A DNA stretch of 64,000 nucleotides from an uncultured Bacteroidales bacterium. GTDB lineage: Bacteria > Bacteroidota > Bacteroidia > Bacteroidales > Paludibacteraceae. The notes beneath the pieces are model-generated. The model had not been told where the DNA came from, made no database searches, and saw only the letters and a list, made by a program, of their open reading frames with translations. The stretch is taken from contig ONMV01000008.1 in assembly GCA_900319005.1 (NCBI GenBank), positions 25,789 to 89,788 of the forward strand, in the 5' to 3' direction. The first letter of the stretch is position 1. Every line of letters begins with the position of its first letter. This document shows, in pieces, positions 26,856-35,083 of this stretch. The position numbers and the translations under genes are program-made.

Positions 26856-27572
26856 TTATGCCCGTACGATGCCTCGCGTAGAGGAACGCACGAAATCGAT
26901 AATCATATTTCTCTCCGGGGAGGAAGGCATCGTTGCCTCTATATGATCAAGTGCTTGCGTAGTATTCATACCTCCCTGATAAAGAAGCCGATAGACTTCC
27001 TGAATGGTATGAATTTGTTCGGGTGTGAACCCACGTCGGTTGAGTCCCACGGAGTTGATTCCGCAGAAAGCGATTGGATCGCGTGCAACGATAGCAAAAG
27101 GCGGAATATCCTTGTTGATCTTCGAGCCCCCCTGTATCATCACATGTCCTCCTATATGCGTGAACTGGTGTACCAAAGTACCCCCACCGATCACGGCATA
27201 GTCGTCAATCTCCACTTCTCCCGCTAACTGGGTAACGTTGGACATAATGATGTTATCATGCAGGATACAATCATGCGCTACGTGACAGTACGCCATGATG
27301 AGGTTGTTATTCCCGACCACCGTTTTGCCTTTACTAGCCGTACCACGATGGATTGTGACAAACTCACGGAGCACACAATTGTCACCGATGATGGTCCAAG
27401 TCTCCTCACCCTTGTATTTCAGGTCCTGCGGTACAGCACCTATCACTGCTGAGGGAAAAATATGACAGTTATCCCCGATGATCACATTATCATCGATATA
27501 CGCGAATGCATCGATGGTCACGTTCTTGCCAATCTGCGCTTTTGGGCTCACATATGCTAATGATGATATCAT
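26856..27572 (-). CDS. lpxA: Acyl-ACP--UDP-N-acetylglucosamine O-acyltransferase
   Basis: 238 residues, slightly shorter than usual (~255-262). The left-handed beta-helix hexapeptide repeats begin SSLAYVSPKAQIGKNVTIDA; IGDNCVLREFVTIHRG and YCHVAHDCILHDN include the catalytic histidine. The C-terminal helices end at RGIVRA. LpxA adds the first 3-hydroxyacyl chain to UDP-GlcNAc for lipid A. It is the last gene of the HD protein-lpxD-lpxC-lpxA run; a 57-base A+T-rich repeat separates it from lpxC, where most relatives have continuous FabZ coding. Confidence 0.93.
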   Translation of the reverse strand: MISSLAYVSPKAQIGKNVTIDAFAYIDDNVIIGDNCHIFPSAVIGAVPQDLKYKGEETWTIIGDNCVLREFVTIHRGTASKGKTVVGNNNLIMAYCHVAHDCILHDNIIMSNVTQLAGEVEIDDYAVIGGGTLVHQFTHIGGHVMIQGGSKINKDIPPFAIVARDPIAFCGINSVGLNRRGFTPEQIHTIQEVYRLLYQGGMNTTQALDHIEATMPSSPERNMIIDFVRSSTRGIVRA

Positions 27573-27629
27573 TAGAATTAAAAATTAAAAATTAAAAATT
27601 ACGAATTAAAAATTACGAATTAAAAAATT
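27573..27629. repeat. AATTAAAA-type tandem repeat between lpxC and lpxA
   Basis: Six to seven units of AATTAAAA/ATTACGA (period 7-8) fill the spacer that replaces the usual FabZ domain. Confidence 0.8.
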
Positions 27630-28532
27630 TTATTCACTCAATATTTGGTTCCTAAGACGACGGATACACTGCGTATTGAATGTATGTCCCGGTTTATAGG
27701 CCACCACTTTACCCTGCAAACGCAGACCTAACAACGACACATCGCCGATAACATCCAGCAATTTATGCCGTGCCGGCTCATTGGGATAGTTCAGCGGAGA
27801 GAGATAACCGAGTTTGGTAGCATCCAGATGAGGTTGACCTAATTTATCGCAGAAATAATCCATACCGGACTGGGACAGTTCCTGCTCATAGATTACAAGC
27901 GCGTTCTTGAGGTCACCACCCTTAATCAGTCCTACGCGCAGCAGAGGTTCTATCTCACGCACGAAACAGAACGTACGCGCCGAAGAGATAGCTTGCGGAT
28001 AATCCTTCAGATCCGTAAGCGAAGCATGTTGCTCTCGGAGTATATTAGACTGAAAAGAGATCGTCACATCCACCTCATAATGGTCGCATGGTTCGATACG
28101 CATGCTATGTCCGTGTTCGGAGATATACTCAATAGGCTCTTTGACCACATAGACCTCTTGTTCCGCATCCTGTTCCACTAATCCGACACGCTGGATCTCC
28201 TGCACAAACAGGCGGGCACTGCCATCCAAGATAGGCATCTCAGGTGCATTCACATCGATGATACAGTTATCTACGCCCAAGGCATATAACGCGCTGAGCG
28301 CATGTTCGACCGTACTGATCTTCCATTTTCCGCGCTCAAGAACCGTACCTCGCTCGGTACCGGACACATAATCCGCCAACGCTTGATAGCAGGGCTGACC
28401 GGGCAGGTCCACGCGACGCAGACAGATACCCGTATTCTCCTTTGCCGGATGGAACGTAGCGGTCACATACAAACCTGTATGCAATCCTACCGAACTGAGG
28501 GTAAAACTTTCTTTTATTGTATGTTGCTTCAT
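27630..28532 (-). CDS. lpxC: UDP-3-O-acyl-N-acetylglucosamine deacetylase, without the usual FabZ domain
   Basis: 300 residues. Motifs: SSVGLHTG, STVEHALSAL (first zinc histidine), EMPILDGSA, GLIKGGDLKNALV, NEPARHKLLDVIGD (second zinc histidine and catalytic region) and GHTFNTQ. LpxC commits UDP-GlcNAc to lipid A by removing the N-acetyl group. In most Bacteroidetes it is fused to FabZ (total ~460 residues); here the protein stops right after the LpxC C-terminus and a short repeat tract follows. ATGA overlap with lpxD at 28529-28532 shows translational coupling. FabZ must be encoded elsewhere if present. Confidence 0.94.
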   Translation of the reverse strand: MKQHTIKESFTLSSVGLHTGLYVTATFHPAKENTGICLRRVDLPGQPCYQALADYVSGTERGTVLERGKWKISTVEHALSALYALGVDNCIIDVNAPEMPILDGSARLFVQEIQRVGLVEQDAEQEVYVVKEPIEYISEHGHSMRIEPCDHYEVDVTISFQSNILREQHASLTDLKDYPQAISSARTFCFVREIEPLLRVGLIKGGDLKNALVIYEQELSQSGMDYFCDKLGQPHLDATKLGYLSPLNYPNEPARHKLLDVIGDVSLLGLRLQGKVVAYKPGHTFNTQCIRRLRNQILSE

Positions 28533-29545
28533 TTCTCTTTAGCTGCTTGTTTAAATTTAACGACAGCGCGACGCCATAAACCGGCATCGATCGCCGGATA
28601 TCCCATATACGTTCCGGGTTTGCGGATACTGTTGGGTACACCCGTCTGTGCCCCGAAGACACAATGGTCGGCTATCTCAATATGTCCTGCTACGCCCACC
28701 TGACCGGCTAAGATACAATGGGCGCCTACTTTCGTGCTACCGGCTATACCTACTTGCGCGCAGAGGAAAGTGGACTCTCCCACCTCCACATTATGGGCTA
28801 TCTGCACGAGGTTATCTATCTTTGCGTTCTTGCGTACGATAGTCGAACCCATCATTGCACGGTCAATAGTGGTATTGGCTCCTACCTCCACATCATCCTC
28901 AATGATAACATTGCCAATCTGCGGGATCTTTTGGTTCACGCCCTGTGCATCGGGTTCAAAACCAAAACCGTCCGAGCCTACTACTACCCCGGCATGGAGG
29001 ATACAATACGCTCCTATTTGGCTATGGGCGTACACCTTCGCACCCGCGTACAATATAGTATAGTCACCTATCGTCACATCATCTCCTATATAGACATTCG
29101 GATAGATCTGAACCCCTTTACCCAAACGGACATTCTTACCAATATAAGCAAAAGCCCCCACATAGGCATCCTGAGGCACAATCACCCCCTCGCTGACGAA
29201 AGAGGGATGCTCTATACCCTGCCGGGGCGGGTTCATCGCCTTGGAAACGATGCCCAACAACTGCCCCATAGCGCCACGGGCATTTTCCACCAGGATCACA
29301 GCACCGCCTGCTTTTCCTTCTCCATCCGGAAAAGTCATTTTGCCCTCCACCACACTGCGCGTGATAAGCACCACTCCTGCTTTGGTCTGCTGCAAATAAG
29401 GCAGGTATTTATCCTCCGTAATGAAGGCTAAGTGTTGTGGCTGAGCATGTTCTATCGGCGCCACGTCACTGACTTTAGCGTTCGAATTGCCATACAAGGC
29501 TCCGCCTAATAAAATTGCTATCTGTTGTGCACTAAATTCCATCAA
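28529..29545 (-). CDS. lpxD: UDP-3-O-(3-hydroxyacyl)glucosamine N-acyltransferase
   Basis: 338 residues. The N-terminal uridine-binding domain is followed by hexapeptide repeats (YIGKNVRLGKGVQIYPNVYI, VVVGSDGFGFEPD) and the catalytic stretch IAHNVEVGESTFLCAQVGIA; the C-terminal helix ends AAKEK. LpxD adds the second acyl chain of lipid A. ATGA overlap with lpxC and 20-base spacing to the HD gene upstream place it in one operon with conserved Bacteroidales order. Confidence 0.95.
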   Translation of the reverse strand: MMEFSAQQIAILLGGALYGNSNAKVSDVAPIEHAQPQHLAFITEDKYLPYLQQTKAGVVLITRSVVEGKMTFPDGEGKAGGAVILVENARGAMGQLLGIVSKAMNPPRQGIEHPSFVSEGVIVPQDAYVGAFAYIGKNVRLGKGVQIYPNVYIGDDVTIGDYTILYAGAKVYAHSQIGAYCILHAGVVVGSDGFGFEPDAQGVNQKIPQIGNVIIEDDVEVGANTTIDRAMMGSTIVRKNAKIDNLVQIAHNVEVGESTFLCAQVGIAGSTKVGAHCILAGQVGVAGHIEIADHCVFGAQTGVPNSIRKPGTYMGYPAIDAGLWRRAVVKFKQAAKEK

Positions 29546-29546
29546 G

Positions 29547-29582
29547 CCATTTACTATTTAGTCATTTACAATGTACCATTTA
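29547..29582. repeat. Period-7 repeat at the HD gene/lpxD junction
   Basis: CATTTAC/TATTTAG/TCATTTAC/ATGTACC-like heptamers cover the spacer and the last codons of the HD gene (ending NGTL). Confidence 0.7.
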
Positions 29583-30870
29583 TCGGGTCCAAGCGATACT
29601 TAAACAAATATCGCTTAATCGGTTTTCGGGTGAGCGCCTTGAGATCTAAGATCTCACTTGCATCAGATATATCACGGATAGTACCATCCGAATACAAGAT
29701 ATCTATCGAATCGGCTTTCTCCGAATACGTATTACTGGTGGATACGTGCTCGCTCCACAAATATTCCGATTCCTTCTCCGTAATCCCCAGTTTAGCAGCA
29801 TAGTCTTTGTTCAAAGCTTCTTTCTGCTCCTCCGTCAGAGGTTCGGTCAGCAGTTCTCCGCGGAAGAGCTGACGATTGATGAACGATTGGCTGAGAAGAC
29901 TGAGCACCTTGTCGCTGCCCGAAATCCACGCCTTGATAGCGCAAAGCACATCAGTATCGTCCAGCAGAGCATATTGCTCCAAGGCTTCGCTGGTAGGCGA
30001 AAACATATCAAAAGAAACCGGTTGGTATAGGAAATAACGCAATGCCGGAGAGCAAAAGAGTTCCTGACTCTCGATTCCTTGCTCTTGGCTCTTTCTCGCC
30101 AACTCTTTGGCTCGGCTGAGAATCTTAATCAGATGTTGCTCCGCTGCTACAGAAGTCTTATGCAGATAGACCTGCCAATACATCAACCTACGCGCCACCA
30201 GAAATTTCTCCACCGAATAGATGCCTTTCACCTGCACCACCAATTTATCATTGCGCACATCGAGCATCTTTAGCAATCGTTCACTGGCTACACGCCCTTC
30301 CTGCACGCCCGTAAAGAACGAGTCGCGGCAAAGATAATCCATCCGGTCCACGTCCAACTGACTGCTGATCAGTTGATGTAGGAAATGCTTCGGGTATTCG
30401 TTCTTAAAGATAGAGATAGCTGTGTCTAACGGTTTCCCCTCCATTGTACTTTGTACATCGTCCCTTTGTACCTTCGAGAGGTCCTCATTGATACGCTCCA
30501 TCATCAGCAGCGATATATCTTCGTGCGTCACACCATCCACCAGTGTATGCTCCAATACATGGGAAAATGGTCCGTGTCCCACATCGTGCAGGAGGATAGC
30601 GATCATTGCCGAAGTAGCTTCATGCTCCGTTATATCCACTCCCTTCATGCGCAGCGAACTGATCGCCTCCTGCATAAGATGCATCGCGCCCAACGAATGA
30701 CCGAAACGGCTATGCATAGCACCCGGGTACACCAAATAGGATAATCCTAACTGACGGATACGGTTCAAGCGCTGCACATAAGGGTGCTGCAACACGTCAT
30801 AAACCAACTCATTGGGAAGGGAAAGAAACCCGAAGACCGGATCATTTATTATCTTACGTTTATTAGCCAT
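29566..30870 (-). CDS. HD-domain phosphohydrolase (dGTPase-like)
   Basis: 434 residues from MANKRKIINDPVFG. The HD metal site is spread as AMHSRFGHS (H53), LLHDVGHGPFSH (HD at 95-96) and later DVDRMDYLCRD. Members of this family hydrolyse dNTPs or other nucleotides; the substrate is not known for the Bacteroidales type that precedes lpxD. Two coding segments are period-7 DNA repeats: 30065-30114 (AKELARKSQEQGIESQEL) and 30444-30482 (EDLSKVQRDDVQST). A TATCTTTG -7 box (30887-30894) lies just upstream; the -33 is weak. Confidence 0.85.
   Translation of the reverse strand: MANKRKIINDPVFGFLSLPNELVYDVLQHPYVQRLNRIRQLGLSYLVYPGAMHSRFGHSLGAMHLMQEAISSLRMKGVDITEHEATSAMIAILLHDVGHGPFSHVLEHTLVDGVTHEDISLLMMERINEDLSKVQRDDVQSTMEGKPLDTAISIFKNEYPKHFLHQLISSQLDVDRMDYLCRDSFFTGVQEGRVASERLLKMLDVRNDKLVVQVKGIYSVEKFLVARRLMYWQVYLHKTSVAAEQHLIKILSRAKELARKSQEQGIESQELFCSPALRYFLYQPVSFDMFSPTSEALEQYALLDDTDVLCAIKAWISGSDKVLSLLSQSFINRQLFRGELLTEPLTEEQKEALNKDYAAKLGITEKESEYLWSEHVSTSNTYSEKADSIDILYSDGTIRDISDASEILDLKALTRKPIKRYLFKYRLDPINGTL
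30065..30114. repeat. Period-7 repeat inside the HD gene
   Basis: GACTCTC/TGCTCTT/GGCTCTT/AACTCTT-type heptamers, about seven units, encode a charged helical stretch on the minus strand. Confidence 0.7.
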
Positions 30871-30886
30871 AAATACAAAATGCGTG

Positions 30887-30894
30887 CAAAGATA
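30887..30894 (-). promoter_or_regulatory. Possible -7 box for the HD/lpx operon
   Basis: TATCTTTG on the minus strand, 17 bases from the ATG at 30870. At the expected distance there is no TTG; TTTACACATAAC lies nearby. It is weaker than the other promoters listed. Confidence 0.45.
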
Positions 30895-30976
30895 CAACTT
30901 TTTTTATAGAGTTATGTGTAAAAATTGACACTTTTAACTATTTATGTGCAAAATTTAACGTTTCTATCATTTTTTC

Positions 30977-31007
30977 TTGCATACATGGGAAAAATGTTGT
31001 ACCTTTG
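30977..31007 (+). promoter_or_regulatory. Promoter for tRNA-Leu and rsmF
   Basis: TTGCATACATG at 30977, 20-base spacer, TACCTTTG at 31000-31007. The tRNA begins 15 bases later. Confidence 0.8.
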
Positions 31008-31022
31008 TACTCGATTTTGATA

Positions 31023-31108
31023 GCCGCGGTGGTGGAATCGGTAGACACGAAGGACTTAAAATCCTTTGGCCAGTGATGGCTGTGCGGGTTCAAGTCCCGC
31101 CCGCGGTA
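31023..31108 (+). tRNA. tRNA-Leu (anticodon TAA)
   Basis: 86 nucleotides. Acceptor GCCGCGG pairs with CCGCGGT (G1-U72), discriminator A at 31108. The anticodon loop CTTAAAA gives anticodon TAA. A long variable arm (TGGCCAGTGATGGCTGTG region) and T-arm GCGGGTTCAAGTCCCGC are typical of tRNA-Leu. CCA is not encoded. The next gene's ATG begins two bases after the discriminator. Confidence 0.96.
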
Positions 31109-31109
31109 C

Positions 31110-32453
31110 ATGTTACCTGTTGATTTCATAGAGAGTATGCGTCAGCAGATGGGAAATGAAGCTGAGCTACTATTACGGGCGCTGGAAACGGAGCCCGTAA
31201 CTTCTATTCGGCTCAATACTAAATTAGATGTTCTCACGTTCGCGTGCGATACCGAGGAGGTACCTTGGCATATTGACGGTTATTACCTGAGCGAACGTCC
31301 CCAATTCACTTTAGACCCGCTTTTCCATGCCGGTTGTTATTATGTGCAGGAAGCGAGTTCGATGTTTCTCCAGCAGGCTCTCGAACAATATCTCAACCCC
31401 TCTTCTATCGTTTTGGATCTTTGTGCTGCACCAGGAGGTAAAAGCACGCTCATCAGCGAATACTTGGGCTCGGATGGTTTATTGCTGAGCAATGAAGTGG
31501 TGCGCCAACGAGTGTTTATCCTGAGCGAGAACATCCAGAAATGGGGGAACGGCAACACGATCGTGACGCATAACAGCGCAGCCGAATATGGCGAGCGGTG
31601 CAAACATCTGTTCGATTGTATTCTGGTGGATGCACCCTGCTCTGGTGAAGGCATGTTCCGTAAGGACGAGCAGGCACGCAATGAATGGAGTCTGCGCGCA
31701 GTCAAACAATGTGCGGAGCGTCAACGAAGCATTCTGATGGATGTATGGGACGCCCTCAAACCCGGCGGATTACTGATATACTCCACCTGCACCTTCAACG
31801 AAGAGGAGAATGAGAAGAATGTAGAATGGATGGCAGAGACTTTAGGAGCGGACGTGCTTCCGATTGATTACGACCCTTCTTGGGGTATAACAGAAGGCAC
31901 AGTGGGCTATCATTTCTATCCGCATAAAGCCAAAGGCGAAGGATTCTATCTATGCACATTGCGCAAAAACGAGGACGAGCCGTTGGACATGGTCAAGATC
32001 AAAACCCCGAAGAACGCTGCCAACATGCCCCATCCGGAATATATGCCGGTGATGCGGAGTTGGTTACAGCACCCCGACGACTGGGCTATCCGCTATTCGG
32101 ATCGTTTTGCTACCGCTTATCCTATGAAGTATAAAGAGATCATCGACTGGATGAGTACCCAGTTGACCTGTATCTCCACGGGATTCGGTCTGGGCGAAGA
32201 ACGCGGACGGGGTATCGCCCCGCAACATAGTTTGAGTATGCAAAAAGACCTCCGTAAGGAAGCCTTTCCGAATATACCATTGACGCGCGAACAAGCGCTG
32301 TCGTATCTTAGGACTGAGGCGCTGACTTTGAGCGATGTGCCCCTCGGTCTCTGCCTTTTGACTTATGAGGGTGTCCCCCTCGGTTTCGCGAAGAACGTCG
32401 GGAACCGCCTGAATAACCTTTACCCGAACGAGTGGAGGATTCGTAAGCTTTAG
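31110..32453 (+). CDS. rsmF: 16S rRNA m5C methyltransferase (RsmF/NSUN family)
   Basis: 447 residues. MLPVDFIESM is the normal family N-terminus, so ATG 31110 is right although it is only two bases from the tRNA. The SAM-binding and catalytic motifs are DLCAAPGGKSTL, VDAPCSGEGMFRKD and YSTCTFNEEENE (both catalytic cysteines present). The C-terminal PUA-like/RsmF tail is LGLCLLTYEGVPLGFAKNVG. It methylates a cytosine of 16S rRNA. It shares the tRNA's promoter, so maturation of the tRNA 3' end would leave an essentially leaderless mRNA. The 3' 146 bases overlap the convergent helicase gene. Confidence 0.92.
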   Translation: MLPVDFIESMRQQMGNEAELLLRALETEPVTSIRLNTKLDVLTFACDTEEVPWHIDGYYLSERPQFTLDPLFHAGCYYVQEASSMFLQQALEQYLNPSSIVLDLCAAPGGKSTLISEYLGSDGLLLSNEVVRQRVFILSENIQKWGNGNTIVTHNSAAEYGERCKHLFDCILVDAPCSGEGMFRKDEQARNEWSLRAVKQCAERQRSILMDVWDALKPGGLLIYSTCTFNEEENEKNVEWMAETLGADVLPIDYDPSWGITEGTVGYHFYPHKAKGEGFYLCTLRKNEDEPLDMVKIKTPKNAANMPHPEYMPVMRSWLQHPDDWAIRYSDRFATAYPMKYKEIIDWMSTQLTCISTGFGLGEERGRGIAPQHSLSMQKDLRKEAFPNIPLTREQALSYLRTEALTLSDVPLGLCLLTYEGVPLGFAKNVGNRLNNLYPNEWRIRKL

Positions 32454-33552
32454 AAGGATCTAAAAAACGCTCTATCCTTTTCCAATAATGTAAATCATCC
32501 GGTGAGACCAGCGTCATGGCTTCGCCGCTATTTTCTGCCCGCGCCGTACGTCCGATACGATGGACATAATCCTCGGGATCGTGCGGTACGTCATAATTGA
32601 TGACCAGCGGCACATCGGTCACGTCAATACCGCGGGAAACGACATCTGTAGCCACCAATACCTCCACCTTACCATTCCGAAAATCAAGCATCACCTGATC
32701 CCGTTCGTTCTGCTCCAAATCACTATGCATCGCACGCGCGTCTATTTTTAAGGAGCGTAACGTGCGCGTGAGATCCTTGACGCGCTGTTTCTTTCCGGCA
32801 AAAATGATGACCTTTTTAAGACCGGCTTTGCCCGACAGACAAGCAAGTACTGCCTCCACTTTCTTATTCTCATCCACGAACTCATGCATCTGTTTGATTG
32901 TCTCGGGTGGACGGGAAACGGCTATCTGTACCTCCGCCGGATCATGCATGATGGTCTTCGCCAACTGACGGATCTTCGGCGGCATCGTAGCAGAGAACAT
33001 AATCGTTTGTCGCTCTTTCGGCAACTTACGCACGATGGTCATGATATCGTCATAGAAGCCCATATCGAGCATTCGGTCCGCTTCGTCCAGAATAAAATAC
33101 TTGACACCGGAGAAGTCAATATCATAGATATTCATTTGGCTGAGCAGTCGTCCGGGAGTTGCGATGACGATGTCCGCTCCGCGTTGTAATCCGGTTACCT
33201 GCGTACCCCACGCCCCATTATCTTTACCTCCGTAAATAGCAACAGACGAGAATGGTACGTAATAGCCAAAGCCCTCCATTTGCTGATCTATCTGCTGCGC
33301 CAACTCTCTTGTCGGCGCCATGATGATGGCATTCAGTTTATCCGGGTCATGGTCATCAAAAGCAAGATTGGTCAGGAGTGGCAGGATATACGCTGCCGTC
33401 TTGCCTGTTCCTGTCTGGGCACAAGCAATCACATCCCGGCGATCCAGAATCACCGGAATCGCCTTCTCTTGCACCGGGGTACACTCATCGAAATGCATGT
33501 CCCACAGTGCATCTAATACTTCGTCTGATAGTGCTAATTCGTCAAAAAACAT
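32308..33552 (-). CDS. DEAD-box RNA helicase
   Basis: 414 residues. Motifs: AQTGTGKT (45-52), PTRELAQQ, TPGRLL, LDEADRMLD, FSATMP, DVVSRGID and HRIGRTAR. The C-terminal ~45 residues are a basic Ser/Arg/Gly tail (GYSGGSRRSSRNRGG) typical of RNA-binding extensions of RhlE-like helicases. That tail is coded entirely within the overlap with the antisense end of rsmF. Likely role: ribosome assembly or RNA turnover. TAATG links it by one base to the upstream epimerase gene on the same strand. Confidence 0.93.
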   Translation of the reverse strand: MFFDELALSDEVLDALWDMHFDECTPVQEKAIPVILDRRDVIACAQTGTGKTAAYILPLLTNLAFDDHDPDKLNAIIMAPTRELAQQIDQQMEGFGYYVPFSSVAIYGGKDNGAWGTQVTGLQRGADIVIATPGRLLSQMNIYDIDFSGVKYFILDEADRMLDMGFYDDIMTIVRKLPKERQTIMFSATMPPKIRQLAKTIMHDPAEVQIAVSRPPETIKQMHEFVDENKKVEAVLACLSGKAGLKKVIIFAGKKQRVKDLTRTLRSLKIDARAMHSDLEQNERDQVMLDFRNGKVEVLVATDVVSRGIDVTDVPLVINYDVPHDPEDYVHRIGRTARAENSGEAMTLVSPDDLHYWKRIERFLDPSKAYESSTRSGKGYSGGSRRSSRNRGGHPHKSKGRDRGAHRSKSAPQS

Positions 33553-35063
33553 TATTCCCAGCCTTCAAATACCTCCGGTCCATAGATGTTATCCTCCTTG
33601 GCATCGTGAAGCGGTGCCCATAACTGCGCAAAGAAGGGGTTTTGCTTGGCCACCTTATCCCAATGCCACGGCACCTGTTTCTCTTTCGGTTCACTCGCGT
33701 ACGGATACGGCATGTCGTACGGAGACCAGTGTCCGCCGAGCAGAACCAGACGGCGTCCAGCCTTGAACGTATTACCATTCGCGTCCTGCCACATGTCGTT
33801 ACCGAGGTATTTACCTCCTCGGAAAGCAGCTGCTTTATTCAACTCTTCATCCGTCAGCGTCTCCACATCCTTGCTCTCGTCATAGCCATGATCCAGCAGA
33901 ACAGGCGTCTCGCTGTTATGGCTCACATCGAAATGTGCCCAATCCGGGATAGCTTGGTAAGCCTCCATCGAACCGTAATAGGCGTTGATACGCTTGGTGA
34001 CATTGTTCTTAATCCACCACTGTGTACCATGCTCTTTGCTGTTTGCCATGAACCACATTGCCGCTTTGACGCAATGCGGGAAGAGTTTGGCAATGCGGGT
34101 CTTGGCAGCGAACTTGATTCCCGCCGGAAGAGACTTTGCTTTCGCCATCTGCGCGAAATACTCCTTCACCGGCACATTCGCACGGAAATGCAAATACTCC
34201 TCTAATTTATCGCCGTCTATATACCACATTCCGTGGAAATTACGGGTAGTGAACCAATTGGCATTGAAGATCTGTTCGGGTTTGGGGCAACCGATACAAT
34301 CGAGCAGCAAGCACTCAAACTCATAGTTAGAGAGGCGGTACTCCTTTCCCGATCCTATATTATAATAGTTTTTCCAGAAAGCGGCAGGTACTTCCGGTCG
34401 GCACACACGTTCAAGCAAACGTCCGCTGTCCTCCACTGTAGCCCACTCCAACACGCCGCGGATCGGCACATGGAACATAATCGGGTCGTAGTTCTTGAGA
34501 ATCGCCGGATAGAGTATTCCCGACTGACGAAGCGAAACCCAGGTCTTGATACCCGAATCGGTAATGATCCTTTCAGCAAGGGCTTTGGTGAGGCCATAAT
34601 GGTCGTACGCCGAGACGCAGATTGGATCTCCTGTACGTCCCCAATGAAGCGGCTCGCGTCGGTCACCCATCTGGGCTACCGAACCGATATACACCACTTT
34701 GGGTTGCTGTTCTTCGGGTTGCGCAAGAACGGCCTTGGTGATGTTCTCAGCTGCGGTGATATTCGTCCGCAAAGTTGCTTTCGGGCGATAATCCGCCTGA
34801 GGAGAAACCATACCTCCTACATGCAATACGATATCTGCGCCCGAAACACCTTTCAGAACATCATCGTACTTGGTCAAGTCTCCCCAGATAACATGGAGGG
34901 CGGAATGTTTCGCCAAGATTGGCGAAAGTAACTCTTTGTTCTTCTTGCTCGGACGAGCTAAAATACGCAGTTTATAGCGATCAGGGTATTTAAGAATTTC
35001 TGTCATTCCTGCAAACCCCATGGTGCCTGTTGCACCCGTTAAGAAAACGGTGGTCTTCTTCAT
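33552..35063 (-). CDS. NAD-dependent epimerase/dehydratase-family protein
   Basis: 503 residues from MKKTTVFLTGATGTMG; the ATG six bases upstream (MNM) is also possible. The Rossmann motif is GATGTMG (10-16) and the short-chain dehydrogenase active site is YDHYGLTKALAE (YxxxK). The C-terminal ~200 residues are an extension not seen in sugar epimerases, with conserved tryptophans (WAHFDVSHNSETPVLL, GGHWSPYDMPYPYASE). Long NAD(P)-dependent members of this kind occur in Bacteroidales; the substrate is unknown. It may be co-transcribed with the antiporter upstream and the helicase downstream. Confidence 0.8.
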   Translation of the reverse strand: MKKTTVFLTGATGTMGFAGMTEILKYPDRYKLRILARPSKKNKELLSPILAKHSALHVIWGDLTKYDDVLKGVSGADIVLHVGGMVSPQADYRPKATLRTNITAAENITKAVLAQPEEQQPKVVYIGSVAQMGDRREPLHWGRTGDPICVSAYDHYGLTKALAERIITDSGIKTWVSLRQSGILYPAILKNYDPIMFHVPIRGVLEWATVEDSGRLLERVCRPEVPAAFWKNYYNIGSGKEYRLSNYEFECLLLDCIGCPKPEQIFNANWFTTRNFHGMWYIDGDKLEEYLHFRANVPVKEYFAQMAKAKSLPAGIKFAAKTRIAKLFPHCVKAAMWFMANSKEHGTQWWIKNNVTKRINAYYGSMEAYQAIPDWAHFDVSHNSETPVLLDHGYDESKDVETLTDEELNKAAAFRGGKYLGNDMWQDANGNTFKAGRRLVLLGGHWSPYDMPYPYASEPKEKQVPWHWDKVAKQNPFFAQLWAPLHDAKEDNIYGPEVFEGWE

Positions 35064-35083
35064 ATTCATTGAGTCGTTTGTCG

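Noticed and set aside
27573-27629. Possible CRISPR or phage-type repeat array
   Set aside because: Units are 7-8 bases with no spacers; it is a simple tandem repeat like the others in the window.
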